A stretch of 64,000 bases of DNA from Mannheimia haemolytica (GCF_004342115.1 NZ_SMAC01000001.1:62001-126000); one strand, 5' to 3'. Shown: positions 45,469 through 55,754, numbered from the stretch's first letter. Notes: generated by a model not told the origin, from the sequence alone. Made by a program: numbers and translations.

Positions 45469-47004
45469 ATGTCAAACCTAGAAAAACACAGACAATCCCT
45501 GTTTTGTAGCGATCCAAAATCGATTGCGGATTATGAATCGGCAATGAATAACGCTGTGAAAGCGGTTTCAGACTGGCTGAAAGAAGAAAAAATGTACACC
45601 GGTGGCTCAATTAAAGAGTTGCGTGCCAAAATCAACGGTTTTAACCCAACCCAAGCTGGTGTGGGCGTGCAAAAATCACAGGAGCATTTGGTGGAAATTT
45701 TCTTAAAGCCAAGCCTCAAAGTTCACCACCCTCATTCTTTGGCCCACTTACATTGCCCGACAATGGTAACCAGCCAAATTGCAGAAGTGTTAATTAATGC
45801 CACCAACCAATCAATGGACTCTTGGGATCAAAGCCCGGCAGGTTCGATTATGGAAGAGCATTTAATTGACTGGTTACGTCAAAAAGTCGGCTATGGCAAA
45901 GGAACTTCAGGAGTCTTTACCTCAGGTGGTACGCAATCAAACCTGATGGGCGTATTATTGGCTCGTGACTGGGCGATAGCGAACCATTGGAAAAAGGCAG
46001 ACGGTTCAGAGTGGTCGGTGCAAGCCGACGGTATTCCTGCCGATGCAATGCAAAAAGTGAAAGTGGTTTGTTCCGAAAACGCTCACTTCTCGGTGCAGAA
46101 AAATATGGCAATGATGGGAATGGGTTTCCAATCGGTAGTGACTGTACCGTCAAATGCCAATGCACAAATGGACGTTGAAGCTCTTGCGAAAACGTTGGCG
46201 GATTTAAAAGCCGAAGGCAAAATTGTGGCTTGTATCGTCGCAACCGCAGGGACGACCGATGCCGGTGCGATTGATGATTTAAAAGCGATCCGTAAATTAG
46301 CCGATGAACATCAGGCTTGGGTTCACGTTGATGCTGCTTGGGGTGGTGCATTATTACTGTCGAAAGATTTCCGCCACTTCTTAGACGGCATTGAATTAAC
46401 CGATTCCATTACCCTTGATTTCCACAAGCATTTCTTCCAATCAATTTCGTGTGGGGCATTCTTGCTAAAAGATGAAGCGAATTACCGCTTTATTGATTAC
46501 AAGGCAGACTACCTGAATTCAGAATATGACGAAGAACACGGCGTGCCGAATTTAGTGTCAAAATCATTGCAAACTACCCGCCGTTTTGATGCGTTAAAAT
46601 TATGGTTTACCGTTGAAGCCTTGGGTGAGGAGCTATACGCTTCAATGATCGACCACGGGGTTTATCTTTCTAAAGAAGTGGAAGCCTACATTAATGCCAC
46701 CGATGGCTTGGAAATGTTAGTGCCGGCACAATTTGCCTCAGTCTTATTCCGTGTCGTACCACAAGGTTACCCGGCAGAATTTGTGGATACCTTAAACCAA
46801 AATGTGGCAGATGAGTTATTTGCTCGTGGCGAAGCTAACATTGGTGTGACCAAAGTCGGTGAGCATCAATCACTGAAAATGACTACTTTAAGCCCGATTG
46901 CAACGCTTGAAAACGTAAGAGCATTATTAGCTCAGGTGTTGGCAGAAGCAGATCGGATTAAAGATTCGATTGTAAATGGAACTTATGTTCCGCCAATTGA
47001 TTAA
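45469..47004 (+). CDS. ddc: L-2,4-diaminobutyrate decarboxylase
   Basis: Ddc converts diaminobutyrate to 1,3-diaminopropane, a polyamine-like diamine. The 511-residue group II PLP decarboxylase shows [29 protein letters not shown] near residue 85, [22 protein letters not shown] near 145, [18 protein letters not shown] near 257, [13 protein letters not shown] near 285 (PLP-ring Asp) and the Schiff-base lysine in [18 protein letters not shown] near 325. It follows dat with 89 bp between, so the two probably form one unit. Confidence 0.96.
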   Translation: MSNLEKHRQSLFCSDPKSIADYESAMNNAVKAVSDWLKEEKMYTGGSIKELRAKINGFNPTQAGVGVQKSQEHLVEIFLKPSLKVHHPHSLAHLHCPTMVTSQIAEVLINATNQSMDSWDQSPAGSIMEEHLIDWLRQKVGYGKGTSGVFTSGGTQSNLMGVLLARDWAIANHWKKADGSEWSVQADGIPADAMQKVKVVCSENAHFSVQKNMAMMGMGFQSVVTVPSNANAQMDVEALAKTLADLKAEGKIVACIVATAGTTDAGAIDDLKAIRKLADEHQAWVHVDAAWGGALLLSKDFRHFLDGIELTDSITLDFHKHFFQSISCGAFLLKDEANYRFIDYKADYLNSEYDEEHGVPNLVSKSLQTTRRFDALKLWFTVEALGEELYASMIDHGVYLSKEVEAYINATDGLEMLVPAQFASVLFRVVPQGYPAEFVDTLNQNVADELFARGEANIGVTKVGEHQSLKMTTLSPIATLENVRALLAQVLAEADRIKDSIVNGTYVPPID

Positions 47005-47106
47005 ACTGCGTTAAAAATAAAAAGGTGTTTTCGACATTTATTTGTGTTTTAATGTTTGCATTCGGTAGTCTTTATCGAATGCAAATTTTTTTAACAAGGA
47101 GTTTTT

Positions 47107-47475
47107 ATGAAAAAAGTTCTGGGTTTAACATTGATGGCAATGGCGTTATCGGCGTGTAATTCAACTGCTTCCAACGGTTCTTCACAAGCAAATACAGGTG
47201 TTGCACCGGCGAATGTGATTAGCGTGAAACAGGCGTTAGCGGCAGCAGATGACAGCTACGTGACGGTAGAAGGCACACTCTTAAACAAAGTCGGTGACGA
47301 AACTTACTTATTTAAAGATGCGACAGGGCAAATCCGTGTTGAGATTGACGATGAAGTATGGGCAGGTCAGCACGTTGGTAGCAAAGGCAATAAAGTCCGT
47401 TTATACGGAGAGATTGACAAAGGTTTCAATAAAACCGAGTTAGATGTTAAAACACTCACTGTAATCAAACCTTAA
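47107..47475 (+). CDS. BOF (OB-fold) family lipoprotein
   Basis: This 122-residue lipoprotein of the YgiW/NirD-type bacterial OB-fold family (BOF, PF04076) has the signal MKKVLGLTLMAMALSAC with a lipid-anchored Cys17, a Ser/Asn-rich linker, then the OB core SVKQALAAADDSYVTVEGTLLNKVGDETYLFKDATGQIRVEID and VRLYGEIDKGFNKTELDVKTLTVI. BOF proteins are periplasmic stress or cation-tolerance proteins with no defined enzyme role. It has RBS AAGGAG, its own promoter region downstream of ddc, and a clean terminator. Confidence 0.85.
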   Translation: MKKVLGLTLMAMALSACNSTASNGSSQANTGVAPANVISVKQALAAADDSYVTVEGTLLNKVGDETYLFKDATGQIRVEIDDEVWAGQHVGSKGNKVRLYGEIDKGFNKTELDVKTLTVIKP

Positions 47476-47482
47476 TTTGGTT

Positions 47483-47502
47483 CCCCGCCTTGTTTGGCGG
47501 GG
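47483..47502 (+). terminator. Terminator of the BOF lipoprotein gene
   Basis: CCCCGCC (47483-47489) pairs with GGCGGGG (47496-47502), followed by TTTTT. Confidence 0.9.
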
Positions 47503-47549
47503 TTTTTACGTTAATTAATCAAACCATCCTTTTGCAAAAAAACGCAAAA

Positions 47550-48137
47550 TTATACCGCTTGTTCCTTCAATATTGTGCTACAAGATGCTGTGATTTGCTG
47601 CAAAATAGCGGTGTAATCAGTCTCTTTTAAACCAATATTACCGAAATAGTGCATTTTTACATCACGAATCCCACAGAACTCAAACAGCCCTTTTCCCAGC
47701 GTATGTTCAAATGCTGCTAAAAAGCCTTTTCGTTCATATTTTTCATTGGAATTACCGAGCGTTACAAATTGTTGCATTTTTTTGCCGGTCAGCAAGCCGA
47801 TACTTTCAATTTCCCCGTTACGATAGGCAAAATCATAACTTAACACCCTGTCTAAATAGCCTTTTAAAATTGCCGGAAAGCCCATCCACCAAAGCGGATA
47901 AATTAACGTAATCACATCAGCTTCAAGCCAATATTGATGCTCAATTGCCACATCTGCTTCATAGTGTTTACTGAGTGTGCCTTGAAATTCCGCCCAGTCT
48001 AATATCGGCTTGAAGTTGAGTTGGTAGAGATCTCGTACAACCACCTTATTTGGAACGGAAGCTGCTATCGTTTTTTCCAAAATCGCATGGTTAAAGCTGG
48101 AGGGATTCGGGTGTGCGTAAATAATCAGGTGATTCAT
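47550..48137 (-). CDS. Flavodoxin-fold NAD(P)H oxidoreductase
   Basis: This 195-residue FMN or FAD quinone-reductase type protein (Flavodoxin_2, KefF/MdaB/NQO-like) starts MNHLIIYAHPNPSSFNHAILE with the phosphate-binding HPNPxSFN loop. It has VITLIYPLWWMGFPAILKGYLDRVLSYDFAYR near residue 75, the block that defines the family, and VTLGNSNEKYERKG near 125. It probably reduces quinones or electrophiles in the cytosol. It is divergent from napF across 175 bp containing an FNR box and has no obvious operon partner. The exact substrate is unknown. Confidence 0.87.
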   Translation of the reverse strand: MNHLIIYAHPNPSSFNHAILEKTIAASVPNKVVVRDLYQLNFKPILDWAEFQGTLSKHYEADVAIEHQYWLEADVITLIYPLWWMGFPAILKGYLDRVLSYDFAYRNGEIESIGLLTGKKMQQFVTLGNSNEKYERKGFLAAFEHTLGKGLFEFCGIRDVKMHYFGNIGLKETDYTAILQQITASCSTILKEQAV

Positions 48138-48193
48138 AGCGTTTTCCTTTACTGTGTCGAGGCAGCTACTAGAAGATTTTAGCGAAACTTTCT

Positions 48194-48207
48194 TTGATGA
48201 AAATCAA
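48194..48207 (+). promoter_or_regulatory. FNR box upstream of napF
   Basis: TTGAT-GAAA-ATCAA is a perfect FNR site. TATTAT (48283-48288) is a candidate -10 for napF, which would place the box far upstream (about -95). Another start nearer, or action on the divergent oxidoreductase gene, is possible. A weak NarP-like sequence (TACCCCG...TGAGGAA) lies at 48232-48247. Confidence 0.7.
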
Positions 48208-48312
48208 TATTTTGGCGAATATACCGGCAAATACCCCGTTTGAGGAATGAACGGTTTTAAGTGAACATTAGATAATTTAGCCTATTATAGTGATGAGTAA
48301 AAAGGTGTTTTC

Positions 48313-48861
48313 TTGACTGATTATCCTAATCAATCACTTCCTCGCCGTAGCTTTTTGCGAGGGCAATTTTTAGACTCGTTAAAAAGCCAAAAAGTCAGTC
48401 AGCAAGGGTATGAGCCGATTCGTCCGCCTTGGGCTAATTTAGCAAATTTTTTAGAAAAATGCACCGCTTGCGGTAACTGCATTCAGGCTTGCGAAACCCA
48501 GATTATTGTAAAAGGTGCTGCGGGCTACCCTGAAATTGATTTTAGCCGTGGTGAATGCACTTTTTGTGAAAAATGTGTGCATTCTTGCGAGGCAGAGGTA
48601 TTCCGAGCAGTTTCAGAACAGCCTTGGAGCCATAAAATTGAGATTCAAGCCGGCTGTTTATTAAAGCTCGGAACGGAATGCCGAAGCTGTGGCGATAGCT
48701 GTGAGATGAGAGTGATTCGTTTCCGCCCGAGTTTAGGCGGCATTGCCGAAATGGTATTAAATTTGGAAAGCTGTAATGGCTGTGGGGCTTGTTTGAGCGT
48801 TTGTCCGACAAGTGCGATAAAAATTCAGCCATTACAAACACAGGCAAACAGAGATGAGTGA
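48313..48861 (+). CDS. napF: NapF, ferredoxin-type accessory protein of nitrate reductase
   Basis: NapF is a cytosolic 4Fe-4S protein that aids NapA maturation. The start is TTG 48313 (MTDYPNQSLPRRSFLRGQF) with AAGGTG upstream; no ATG gives a complete N-terminus. The 182 residues have cysteine clusters CTACGNCIQACE, CTFCEKCVHSCE, CRSCGDSCE and CNGCGACLSVCP. It begins the napFDAGHBC operon, the H. influenzae order. Its stop overlaps the napD start by 8 bases. Confidence 0.93.
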   Translation: MTDYPNQSLPRRSFLRGQFLDSLKSQKVSQQGYEPIRPPWANLANFLEKCTACGNCIQACETQIIVKGAAGYPEIDFSRGECTFCEKCVHSCEAEVFRAVSEQPWSHKIEIQAGCLLKLGTECRSCGDSCEMRVIRFRPSLGGIAEMVLNLESCNGCGACLSVCPTSAIKIQPLQTQANRDE

Positions 48862-49120
48862 AAAATTATCCGAACAGGAAAACTGGTATGTGTGCAGTCT
48901 CGTGGTGCAAGCAAAACCGGAAAAATTGGAAGAAGTAAAAGCCGAGATTCTGAAGATTCCTCATACCGAAATTCACGGTGAGAAAACAGATGAAGGCAAA
49001 TTGGTCGTGACGATTGAAAGCAATGTGCATTTAGCCCTTTCCGATCGAATCGATCAAGTAAGAGATATTAAAGGCGTGATTGTGGTGTCTTTAATTTCTA
49101 ATTACATTGATGAACAGTGA
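48854..49120 (+). CDS. napD: NapD, chaperone for the NapA Tat signal
   Basis: NapD binds the twin-arginine signal of NapA and holds it until the cofactors are loaded. The 88 residues have the ferredoxin-like fold pattern WYVCSLVVQAKPEKLEEVKAEILKIPHTEIHGEKTDEGKLVVTIE near the N-terminus and end IKGVIVVSLISNYIDEQ. It overlaps napF and precedes napA by 38 bp. Confidence 0.94.
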   Translation: MSEKLSEQENWYVCSLVVQAKPEKLEEVKAEILKIPHTEIHGEKTDEGKLVVTIESNVHLALSDRIDQVRDIKGVIVVSLISNYIDEQ

Positions 49121-49158
49121 TTAATGATTATTTTTGAAGCCAAACGTGGGACATAGTT

Positions 49159-51657
49159 ATGGAACTCAATCGTAGAGATTTTATGAAAGCGAACGCCGCT
49201 GTGGCAGCTGCTGCAGCCGCAGGAATTATGATTCCTGTGAAAAACGTTCAGGCAGATGACACCGGTATTCGTTGGGATAAAGCCCCTTGTCGTTACTGTG
49301 GTACAGGTTGTAGCGTGCTAGTCGGTACTAAAGACGGTAAAGTAGTGGCAACCCAAGGTGACCCGGATGCAGAAGTAAACCGTGGTTTAAACTGTATTAA
49401 AGGTTATTTCTTATCCAAAATGATGTACGGTGCAGACCGTATGCAAGAGCCAATGTTGCGTATGAAAGACGGTAAGTTCGACAAGAACGGCGATTTCACG
49501 CCGGTTTCTTGGGATCAAGCCTTTAGCATTATGGCGGAGAAGATTAAAACCACTATTAAAAATGACGGCCCGAATGCTGTAGGTATGTTCTCATCAGGTC
49601 AAACAACCATTTTTGAAGGTTATGCGAAAGTGAAACTTTGGAAAGGTGGTTTCCGTTCAAATACGATTGACCCGAATGCCCGCCACTGTATGGCGTCCGC
49701 TGCGGTTGCCTTTATGCGTACCTTTGGTATGGACGAGCCGATGGGCTGCTATAACGACATCGAAAAAACCGATGCGTTCGTGCTTTGGGGTTCAAATATG
49801 GCAGAAATGCACCCGATTTTATGGTCTCGTATTTCTGATCGCCGTTTATCAGACAATAAAGTGAAAGTGGTGGTAATGTCTACTTACGAACACCGTTCGT
49901 TTGAATTAGCCGATACACCGATTATCTTCAAACCACACTCAGATTTAGCAATCTTAAACTACATTGCTAACTACATTATCCAAAACGATAAAGTAAACTG
50001 GGATTTTGTTAACAAACACACCAAATTTAAACGTGGTGAAACCAATATCGGTTACGGTTTACGCCCTGAACACAAATTACAACAAAATACCAATGCGAAA
50101 ACCGCCGGTAAAATGTATGACAGCGATTTTGAAGAGTTTAAGAAAATCGTTGCCCCTTATACATTAGAAGAAGTACACCGTATTTCCGGTGTGCCGAAAG
50201 ATCAGCTTGAAACATTAGCAAAATTATATGCAGATCCTAACCAAAAATTAGTGTCGTTCTGGACGATGGGCTTTAACCAACATACCCGTGGTGTGTGGGT
50301 AAACCATATGATGTACAACGTCCATTTATTAACCGGTAAGATTGCGTTAGAAGGTTGCGGACCATTCTCACTCACCGGCCAGCCGTCAGCTTGTGGTACT
50401 GCCCGTGAAGTGGGTACATTTATTCACCGTTTACCGGCAGATATGGTGGTTACGAATCCGAAACACCGTGAGATTGTAGAGAAATCGTGGAAATTACCGG
50501 CTGGAGCAATTCCTGATGTACCGGGCTTCCACGCTACAGCACAAAGCCGTGCCTTAAAAGACGGTAAAATGAAATTCTTATGGCAGATGTGTACCAACAA
50601 TATGCAGGGTGGCCCGAATATCAATGAAGAGATTTTCCCGGGCTGGCGTAACCCTGAAACCTTTATTGTGGTTTCAGATCCGTACCCATCTGTTTCAGCA
50701 GTGGCAGCCGACTTAATTCTTCCAACCTGCATGTGGGTGGAAAAAGAAGGGGCTTACGGTAACGCAGAACGCCGTACCCAATTCTGGCGTCAGCAAGTGA
50801 AAGGACCGGCAAATGCCCGCTCGGATACTTGGCAGTTAGTGGAGTTCTCTAAATACTTTAAAGTAGAAGAAGTATGGCCGGAAGAGTTATTAGCCAAAGC
50901 ACCTGAATTGCGTGGTAAAACACTATATGAAATCCTTTATCGCAACGGCAAAGTAGATAGCTACCAAGTGCCAACCAACATTCCGGGCTATATGAATGAT
51001 GAAGCCGAACACTTCGGTTACTACATTCAAAAAGGCTTATTTGAAGAGTATGCGGAATTTGGACGTGGTCACGGTCACGATTTAGCCGACTTTGACACCT
51101 ACCACAAAGTACGTGGTTTACGTTGGCCGGTAGTAAAAGACGAGAAAACCGGCGAATACAAAGAAACTTTATGGCGTTACCGTGAAGGCTATGACCCATA
51201 CGTTAAAGCGGGTGAAGAAGTGGCATTCTATGGCAATGCGGACAAAAAAGCAGTGATTTTAGGTGTGCCATACGAGCCACCTGCGGAAGCACCGGACGAA
51301 GAATATGACTTATGGTTCTGTACCGGTCGAGTGTTAGAGCATTGGCACACCGGTACTATGACCCGTCGAGTACCGGAGTTACACAAAGCATTCCCAACCA
51401 ACTTAGTTTGGATGCACCCAAATGATGCGAAAAAACGTGGCTTACGTCATGGTGATAAAGTGAAAGTGATTTCACGCCGTGGTGAATATGTTTCTAACTT
51501 AGATACCCGTGGACGCAATAAATGTCCGGAAGGTTTGATTTACTCGACTTTCTTCGATGCCGGTCAGTTAATCAACAAAGTGACACTTGATGCGACTGAT
51601 CCAATTTCATTTGAAACCGACTTCAAAAAATGTGCGGTTAAAGTGGTGAAAGCTTAA
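49159..51657 (+). CDS. napA: Periplasmic nitrate reductase catalytic subunit NapA
   Basis: NapA reduces nitrate to nitrite in the periplasm with a bis-MGD molybdenum cofactor and one 4Fe-4S cluster. The 832-residue precursor has a Tat signal, [22 protein letters not shown]. The cluster motif is [13 protein letters not shown] with the fourth Cys in GLNCIKG. The Mo ligand is Cys in [13 protein letters not shown] near residue 178. [36 protein letters not shown] and [16 protein letters not shown] are typical. It is exported folded and receives electrons from NapB/NapC. Confidence 0.98.
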   Translation: MELNRRDFMKANAAVAAAAAAGIMIPVKNVQADDTGIRWDKAPCRYCGTGCSVLVGTKDGKVVATQGDPDAEVNRGLNCIKGYFLSKMMYGADRMQEPMLRMKDGKFDKNGDFTPVSWDQAFSIMAEKIKTTIKNDGPNAVGMFSSGQTTIFEGYAKVKLWKGGFRSNTIDPNARHCMASAAVAFMRTFGMDEPMGCYNDIEKTDAFVLWGSNMAEMHPILWSRISDRRLSDNKVKVVVMSTYEHRSFELADTPIIFKPHSDLAILNYIANYIIQNDKVNWDFVNKHTKFKRGETNIGYGLRPEHKLQQNTNAKTAGKMYDSDFEEFKKIVAPYTLEEVHRISGVPKDQLETLAKLYADPNQKLVSFWTMGFNQHTRGVWVNHMMYNVHLLTGKIALEGCGPFSLTGQPSACGTAREVGTFIHRLPADMVVTNPKHREIVEKSWKLPAGAIPDVPGFHATAQSRALKDGKMKFLWQMCTNNMQGGPNINEEIFPGWRNPETFIVVSDPYPSVSAVAADLILPTCMWVEKEGAYGNAERRTQFWRQQVKGPANARSDTWQLVEFSKYFKVEEVWPEELLAKAPELRGKTLYEILYRNGKVDSYQVPTNIPGYMNDEAEHFGYYIQKGLFEEYAEFGRGHGHDLADFDTYHKVRGLRWPVVKDEKTGEYKETLWRYREGYDPYVKAGEEVAFYGNADKKAVILGVPYEPPAEAPDEEYDLWFCTGRVLEHWHTGTMTRRVPELHKAFPTNLVWMHPNDAKKRGLRHGDKVKVISRRGEYVSNLDTRGRNKCPEGLIYSTFFDAGQLINKVTLDATDPISFETDFKKCAVKVVKA

Positions 51658-51662
51658 TTGTA

Positions 51663-51727
51663 GGGGCAAATTATTTGCCCCAGACAAGCGGTCAAATTTG
51701 CAAATTTTTTTACAAAAACGACCGCTT
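51663..51727. repeat. Palindrome plus inverted uptake-signal pair between napA and napG
   Basis: GGGGCAAA/TTTGCCCC (51663-51681) is a dispersed-type hairpin. Next, AAGCGGTC (51686-51693), part of a full uptake signal, pairs with GACCGCTT (51720-51727). Their place inside the operon may cause partial termination after napA. Confidence 0.65.
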
Positions 51728-51745
51728 ACCTAAGAGGAACCCACA

Positions 51746-52651
51746 ATGAAAATGGATCCAAATCGTCGCCAGTTTTTAAAAAATGCAACCCGTACCGCAG
51801 CTGGTGTTTGCGGTGTGGGAATCATTTTAGGGCTACAGCAACAACAAAGTTTTGCCCGCCAAGGGGTGGCGCTGCGTCCACCGGGTGCATTGCCAGAGCA
51901 AGATTTCCTGAGTGCTTGCACCCGTTGCGGACAATGTGTGCAGGCTTGTCCTTACGATATGTTGCATTTGGCATCGCTTATTTCACCAGTGGAAGCCGGC
52001 ACGCCATACTTTATTGCACGGGATAAACCTTGCGAAATGTGCGTGGATATTCCCTGTATGAATGCTTGCCCAACCGGGGCATTAAGCGAAGAGCTAAAAG
52101 ACATTGACGATGCACGAATGGGGCTTGCGGTGTTGCTCGACCACGAAACTTGTCTTAACTGGCAAGGCTTGCGTTGTGACGTGTGTTACCGTGTTTGTCC
52201 GTTAATCGACAAAGCGATTACTCTTGAGAAAGTGCATAACGACCGTACCTCGATTCACGCCAAACTGATTCCGACCGTGCATTCTGATGCTTGCACCGGT
52301 TGCGGTAAATGTGAACAGGCTTGCGTATTGGAAGAGGCAGCGATCAAAGTGTTACCGATGGATTTAGCCAAAGGCTTGCTCGGTCGTCACTATCGTTTAG
52401 GCTGGCAAGAGAAACAAAATGCCGGTAAATCGCTGATTGAAGATGTTCACCCAGAGGGTTTACGCCCAGCTTATGATGCCAGAATGCCGGAAGGCTTACA
52501 CGAGCCGGTGTATCAGCATATGGAAGTAAAACCTGATGTGAAAGTGGCTACGCCAAGTCGGGCGACACAAAACTATGTGCCGAACTCTACGACGGTGGAA
52601 GCTCCGGAGCATTTCCCTGATTTAGACTTGAATCTCAAGGGGGTGAAATAA
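51746..52651 (+). CDS. napG: NapG, quinol dehydrogenase ferredoxin component
   Basis: NapG is a periplasmic iron-sulfur protein that with NapH passes electrons from menaquinol toward NapC/NapB. The 301 residues have a Tat signal ([20 protein letters not shown]) and cysteine clusters [37 protein letters not shown] and [12 protein letters not shown]. Its stop overlaps the napH ATG by one base. The start could be Met1 or Met3. Confidence 0.95.
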   Translation: MKMDPNRRQFLKNATRTAAGVCGVGIILGLQQQQSFARQGVALRPPGALPEQDFLSACTRCGQCVQACPYDMLHLASLISPVEAGTPYFIARDKPCEMCVDIPCMNACPTGALSEELKDIDDARMGLAVLLDHETCLNWQGLRCDVCYRVCPLIDKAITLEKVHNDRTSIHAKLIPTVHSDACTGCGKCEQACVLEEAAIKVLPMDLAKGLLGRHYRLGWQEKQNAGKSLIEDVHPEGLRPAYDARMPEGLHEPVYQHMEVKPDVKVATPSRATQNYVPNSTTVEAPEHFPDLDLNLKGVK

Positions 52652-53529
52652 TGGCAGCCAATTCTCCAAAAAATGCGGGCTTAGAGGCTCGTCAGAAACT
52701 AGGTTGGTGGCACGCTTACCGCTTTTTGATTTTAAGACGCTTAAGCCAACTCAGCATTATTTTGATGTTTTTAAGCGGCCCACTTTGGAATGTATGGATT
52801 TTAAAAGGAAACTACAGCGGTAGCTTATTACTAGATACCGTGCCGATGACAGACCCATTAATGACCGCTGAAGTGCTGGCAACCGGCTATCGCCCTGAAT
52901 GGACGGTATTGGTTGGGGCGTTAATTATGGTGGCGTTTTACGGCATTGTCGGCAGCAAGCTGTTTTGTAGTTGGGTTTGCCCGATGAATATGGTAACAGA
53001 TACTGCTGCTTGGTTAAGACGCAAACTCGGTATTCGCCAAACTGCTAAAATTCCACGCAATTTACGCTATGTGATTTTGGCAGTCATTTTAGTCGGTAGT
53101 GCAATTTCCGGCACGCTATTGTGGGAGTGGATCAACCCTGTTGCGGCTCTCGGTCGGGTGTTTGTATTCGGCTTAGGGGCAATGCTCTGGCTGGTTTTAG
53201 TGGTGTTCTTGTTTGACTTATTGGTAGCAGAGCACGGCTGGTGTGGTCATCTTTGCCCGATTGGTGCAACTTATGCCTTAATTGGGGCGAAAAGCCTGAT
53301 TAAAGTCAAAGTCGTGGATCGTAACCGTTGTGATAATTGTATGGATTGTTACAACGTTTGCCCGGAACCCCAAGTGTTGCGTGTGCCGCTACACGGTAAA
53401 CCGGAGGAAAGCACGATTATCTTATCTAAAGATTGCATTACCTGCGGACGTTGTATTGATGTTTGTGCCGAAAATGTGTTTGCCTTCGGAAGTCGTTTTC
53501 AAGGCAGTATTGATGTGAAAAATATTTAA
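52651..53529 (+). CDS. napH: NapH, membrane quinol dehydrogenase
   Basis: NapH is an inner-membrane ferredoxin-type protein that, with NapG, oxidises quinol. The 292 residues have four or five membrane helices (for example LSQLSIILMFLSGPLWNVWI and YVILAVILVGSAISGTLLWEW), two cytoplasmic CxxxCP motifs (CSWVCPMN, CGHLCPIG), and C-terminal clusters CDNCMDCYNVCP and CITCGRCIDVCAE. It overlaps napG and precedes napB by 45 bp. Confidence 0.95.
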   Translation: MAANSPKNAGLEARQKLGWWHAYRFLILRRLSQLSIILMFLSGPLWNVWILKGNYSGSLLLDTVPMTDPLMTAEVLATGYRPEWTVLVGALIMVAFYGIVGSKLFCSWVCPMNMVTDTAAWLRRKLGIRQTAKIPRNLRYVILAVILVGSAISGTLLWEWINPVAALGRVFVFGLGAMLWLVLVVFLFDLLVAEHGWCGHLCPIGATYALIGAKSLIKVKVVDRNRCDNCMDCYNVCPEPQVLRVPLHGKPEESTIILSKDCITCGRCIDVCAENVFAFGSRFQGSIDVKNI

Positions 53530-53574
53530 TTTTTATCTTTTTGAAAACAAGAATTTTAATGGAGTGAACCTCAA

Positions 53575-54003
53575 ATGAGAAAATATCTCGCCTTAATTTT
53601 AGCTGTGATGTCCGGCTTTGCAATGGCGGAAGCCCCGAAGTTATCCGGCACTATTGATGAGACAACCGAAAGTGTTGCACCGGGATTTCATAACCCACAA
53701 AAAGATGTGGGCACGATTCCAACCACTTTCCCTTTCCAACCACCACTTGTTCCACATAGTATTCGTGGCTTACAAGTGAGCAAAAACGTAAACCATTGTT
53801 TAGGTTGCCACGCTATTGAACCATCTAAAACCACAGGTGCGACCCGTTTACCGCCAAGCCATTTTACCGACCGTGATGGCAAGGTGTACGAAAACGAATC
53901 TCCTCGTCGTTATTTCTGTTTGCAATGCCACGTGCAACAAACTGATGTAAACCCGATTATTCAAAATAAATTTGAATCTGTACGTGAATCTCAAGCTAAA
54001 TAA
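53575..54003 (+). CDS. napB: NapB, dihaem cytochrome c of nitrate reductase
   Basis: NapB is the small periplasmic electron donor to NapA. The 142-residue precursor has signal MRKYLALILAVMSGFAMA and two haem motifs, CLGCHA near residue 78 and CLQCHV near 116, with axial His in HSIRGL and ESPRRYF-flanking region. It sits between napH and napC in the usual order. Confidence 0.96.
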   Translation: MRKYLALILAVMSGFAMAEAPKLSGTIDETTESVAPGFHNPQKDVGTIPTTFPFQPPLVPHSIRGLQVSKNVNHCLGCHAIEPSKTTGATRLPPSHFTDRDGKVYENESPRRYFCLQCHVQQTDVNPIIQNKFESVRESQAK

Positions 54004-54013
54004 GGAGTAAGTA

Positions 54014-54622
54014 ATGTTGAGAAGATTTTGTAACTGGTTACGTAGCCCAAGCAAAATGGCAATTGGTGCTGTAATCCTTATTTCTGCATTAGGTGGTATT
54101 TTCGCTTGGAGTGGTTTTAATGCAGGGTTAGCAATGACAAATACTGAAGAGTTTTGTTCAGATTGCCATATGAACGATGTTGTGCCGGAATACCGTGCCT
54201 CTGCTCACTATTCAAACCGCAGCGGTGTGAAAGCGATTTGTTCAGATTGCCACGTACCGCACGAATTCTTTCCAAAATGGCAACGTAAAATCATAGCCGC
54301 AAAAGAAGTTTATGCACACTTTATCGGTAAAGTAGATACCAAAGAGAAATTTGAAGCTCATCGTGGCGAAATGGCAGAACGTGAATGGGCACGTATGAAA
54401 GCGAACGGCTCTCAAGAGTGCCGTAACTGTCATAATTTTGATGATATGGACTTCACTCAACAAAAAAACATTGCGCAGCAAATGCACGCATTGGCACAAG
54501 AGCAAGGTAAAACCTGTATTGACTGCCACAAAGGGATTGCACACAATCTCCCACATATGGAAGCGATCCAGAAAAACTTTATCCCTGATGATTTGCTGAA
54601 AAAAGCAGAAGAGAAGAAATAA
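54014..54622 (+). CDS. napC: NapC, tetrahaem quinol dehydrogenase
   Basis: NapC is a membrane-anchored cytochrome c that links menaquinol to NapB. The 202 residues have an N-terminal anchor (MAIGAVILISALGGIFAWSG) and four CxxCH sites: CSDCH near residue 46, CSDCH near 76, CRNCH near 136 and CIDCH near 173. It ends the napFDAGHBC operon; a perfect terminator follows. Confidence 0.96.
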   Translation: MLRRFCNWLRSPSKMAIGAVILISALGGIFAWSGFNAGLAMTNTEEFCSDCHMNDVVPEYRASAHYSNRSGVKAICSDCHVPHEFFPKWQRKIIAAKEVYAHFIGKVDTKEKFEAHRGEMAEREWARMKANGSQECRNCHNFDDMDFTQQKNIAQQMHALAQEQGKTCIDCHKGIAHNLPHMEAIQKNFIPDDLLKKAEEKK

Positions 54623-54641
54623 CTTAACGTGTTTCAATAGA

Positions 54642-54667
54642 AAACCCTCAATTTCCATTGAGGGTTT
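54642..54667. terminator. Terminator of the nap operon
   Basis: AAACCCTCAAT pairs with ATTGAGGGTTT around TTCC; T's follow on the plus strand. It also lies just past the end of the convergent cpdA and could serve both. Confidence 0.9.
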
Positions 54668-54683
54668 CTTTTTAGTAGCCAAG

Positions 54684-55526
54684 TTAGTAACCAATGGCAT
54701 TGACATTTGGTAAAAAATCGTTGGAATTTAACCGCTTGACGACCGTTTCTATCGTGCCGTTTTCGTGCAATTCAATTTCACGCCAGCCTTGTGGTTGTAA
54801 GTCTAAGGTAAACTGGTCGCAATTCGGCTTAAATTGAATGCAAGTAGATGGGGTGGCATAAATCGGAATACCATGCCAAATATCATCAACCTGCTGATGA
54901 ATATGACCATGCACAATCGCTTTTACATTCTTAAATTTTGCGAAAATCTCGGATAATTCATTGCTGTTTTTTAAGCTATGCTGATCCAGCCACGCTGAGT
55001 TTGTCGGCAAAATATTGTGGTGCAGAGCAACCAAGGTAAACCGTTGCGGATATTGTGCCAATTTTTCTTCTAACCATTTAAGCTGTGAGTAAGAGAGTTC
55101 GCCATAAGGCATACCTACCACCTGGGTATTTAGCATCAGAAGCTGCCATTGCTCACCGAGTAAAATTTGTTTATGGGGAAGGATATGTTTATATTGCGCC
55201 AAAATTTCTGACATACTCGGCTGAACATCGTGATTCCCCTCTAGCCACACTATCGGCGAGTTTAGCGAATTAGTTATCTGTGCAAAATAGTGATAACCAG
55301 CAATATTGTGATCTTGAATCAAATCACCTGTGGCAAGAACTAGATCAAAATATTGCTTCGCTTGTTTGTTTATTTGCTCAATAACTGCCGAAAAACTTTT
55401 TACTGTTTTGACATTAAGTAGAGTTTCCTCCGGATTGGAGAAAAGGTGAGGGTCAGTTATTTGTAATAACTTAATTACCCCTGTTACGGGTAACTTAATA
55501 TATTCGTGCATTCGTTTTGCATCCAT
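54684..55526 (-). CDS. cpdA: 3',5'-cAMP phosphodiesterase CpdA
   Basis: CpdA hydrolyses cAMP and so sets the signal for CRP; its loss increases competence-related expression in H. influenzae. The 280 residues are a metallophosphatase: LLQITDPHLFSNPEETLLNVKT near residue 21 (DxH), VLATGDLIQD near 65, WLEGNHDVQPSM near 97 (GNHD), LVALHHNILPT near 165 and IVHGHIHQQVDDIW near 205. It faces the nap operon tail-to-tail and diverges from torE. The start may be Met1 or Met7. Having crp in the same window is notable but they are 20 kb apart. Confidence 0.93.
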   Translation of the reverse strand: MDAKRMHEYIKLPVTGVIKLLQITDPHLFSNPEETLLNVKTVKSFSAVIEQINKQAKQYFDLVLATGDLIQDHNIAGYHYFAQITNSLNSPIVWLEGNHDVQPSMSEILAQYKHILPHKQILLGEQWQLLMLNTQVVGMPYGELSYSQLKWLEEKLAQYPQRFTLVALHHNILPTNSAWLDQHSLKNSNELSEIFAKFKNVKAIVHGHIHQQVDDIWHGIPIYATPSTCIQFKPNCDQFTLDLQPQGWREIELHENGTIETVVKRLNSNDFLPNVNAIGY

Positions 55527-55740
55527 TCAAATTCTAGTAATTTTTAACTGGTGAGATTCTATCAGTAAGCTAAAAGTAAAAATGTGGACTATGCCGCATT
55601 TTTGAAAAAAAGTGAGATTAATCAAAAAAATTTATTATTTTCGATAGCTAATACAATGATAAGTATTGATTAATATTTTCATATTGTAATAGATGATTTT
55701 TATACTGTTTGGCTGTTTCTAGAACAACTTCTCTATATTT

Positions 55741-55754
55741 TTGATTGATATCAA
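55741..55754 (+). promoter_or_regulatory. Perfect FNR box upstream of the tor operon
   Basis: TTGAT-TGAT-ATCAA is a perfect FNR palindrome. AT-rich sequence with a plausible -10 (TAAAAT, 55774-55779) lies about 27-30 bp from its centre, near class II spacing. This predicts anaerobic induction of torE-torY-torZ-torD. The rest of the 289-bp region from cpdA shows no gene. Confidence 0.82.

Noticed and set aside
45917-46351. 144-codon minus-strand frame in ddc
   Set aside because: It is opposite to the PLP-binding core of ddc and its composition (many His, Pro, Arg) is that of an antisense frame.
48232-48247. NarP/NarL heptamer pair upstream of napF
   Set aside because: TACCCCG and TGAGGAA match the 7-2-7 consensus only partly, so it is mentioned under the FNR box but not called as a site.
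54242-54706. 154-codon minus-strand frame overlapping napC
   Set aside because: The haem-binding frame of napC is unambiguous; this frame has no domain and would run through the nap terminator.
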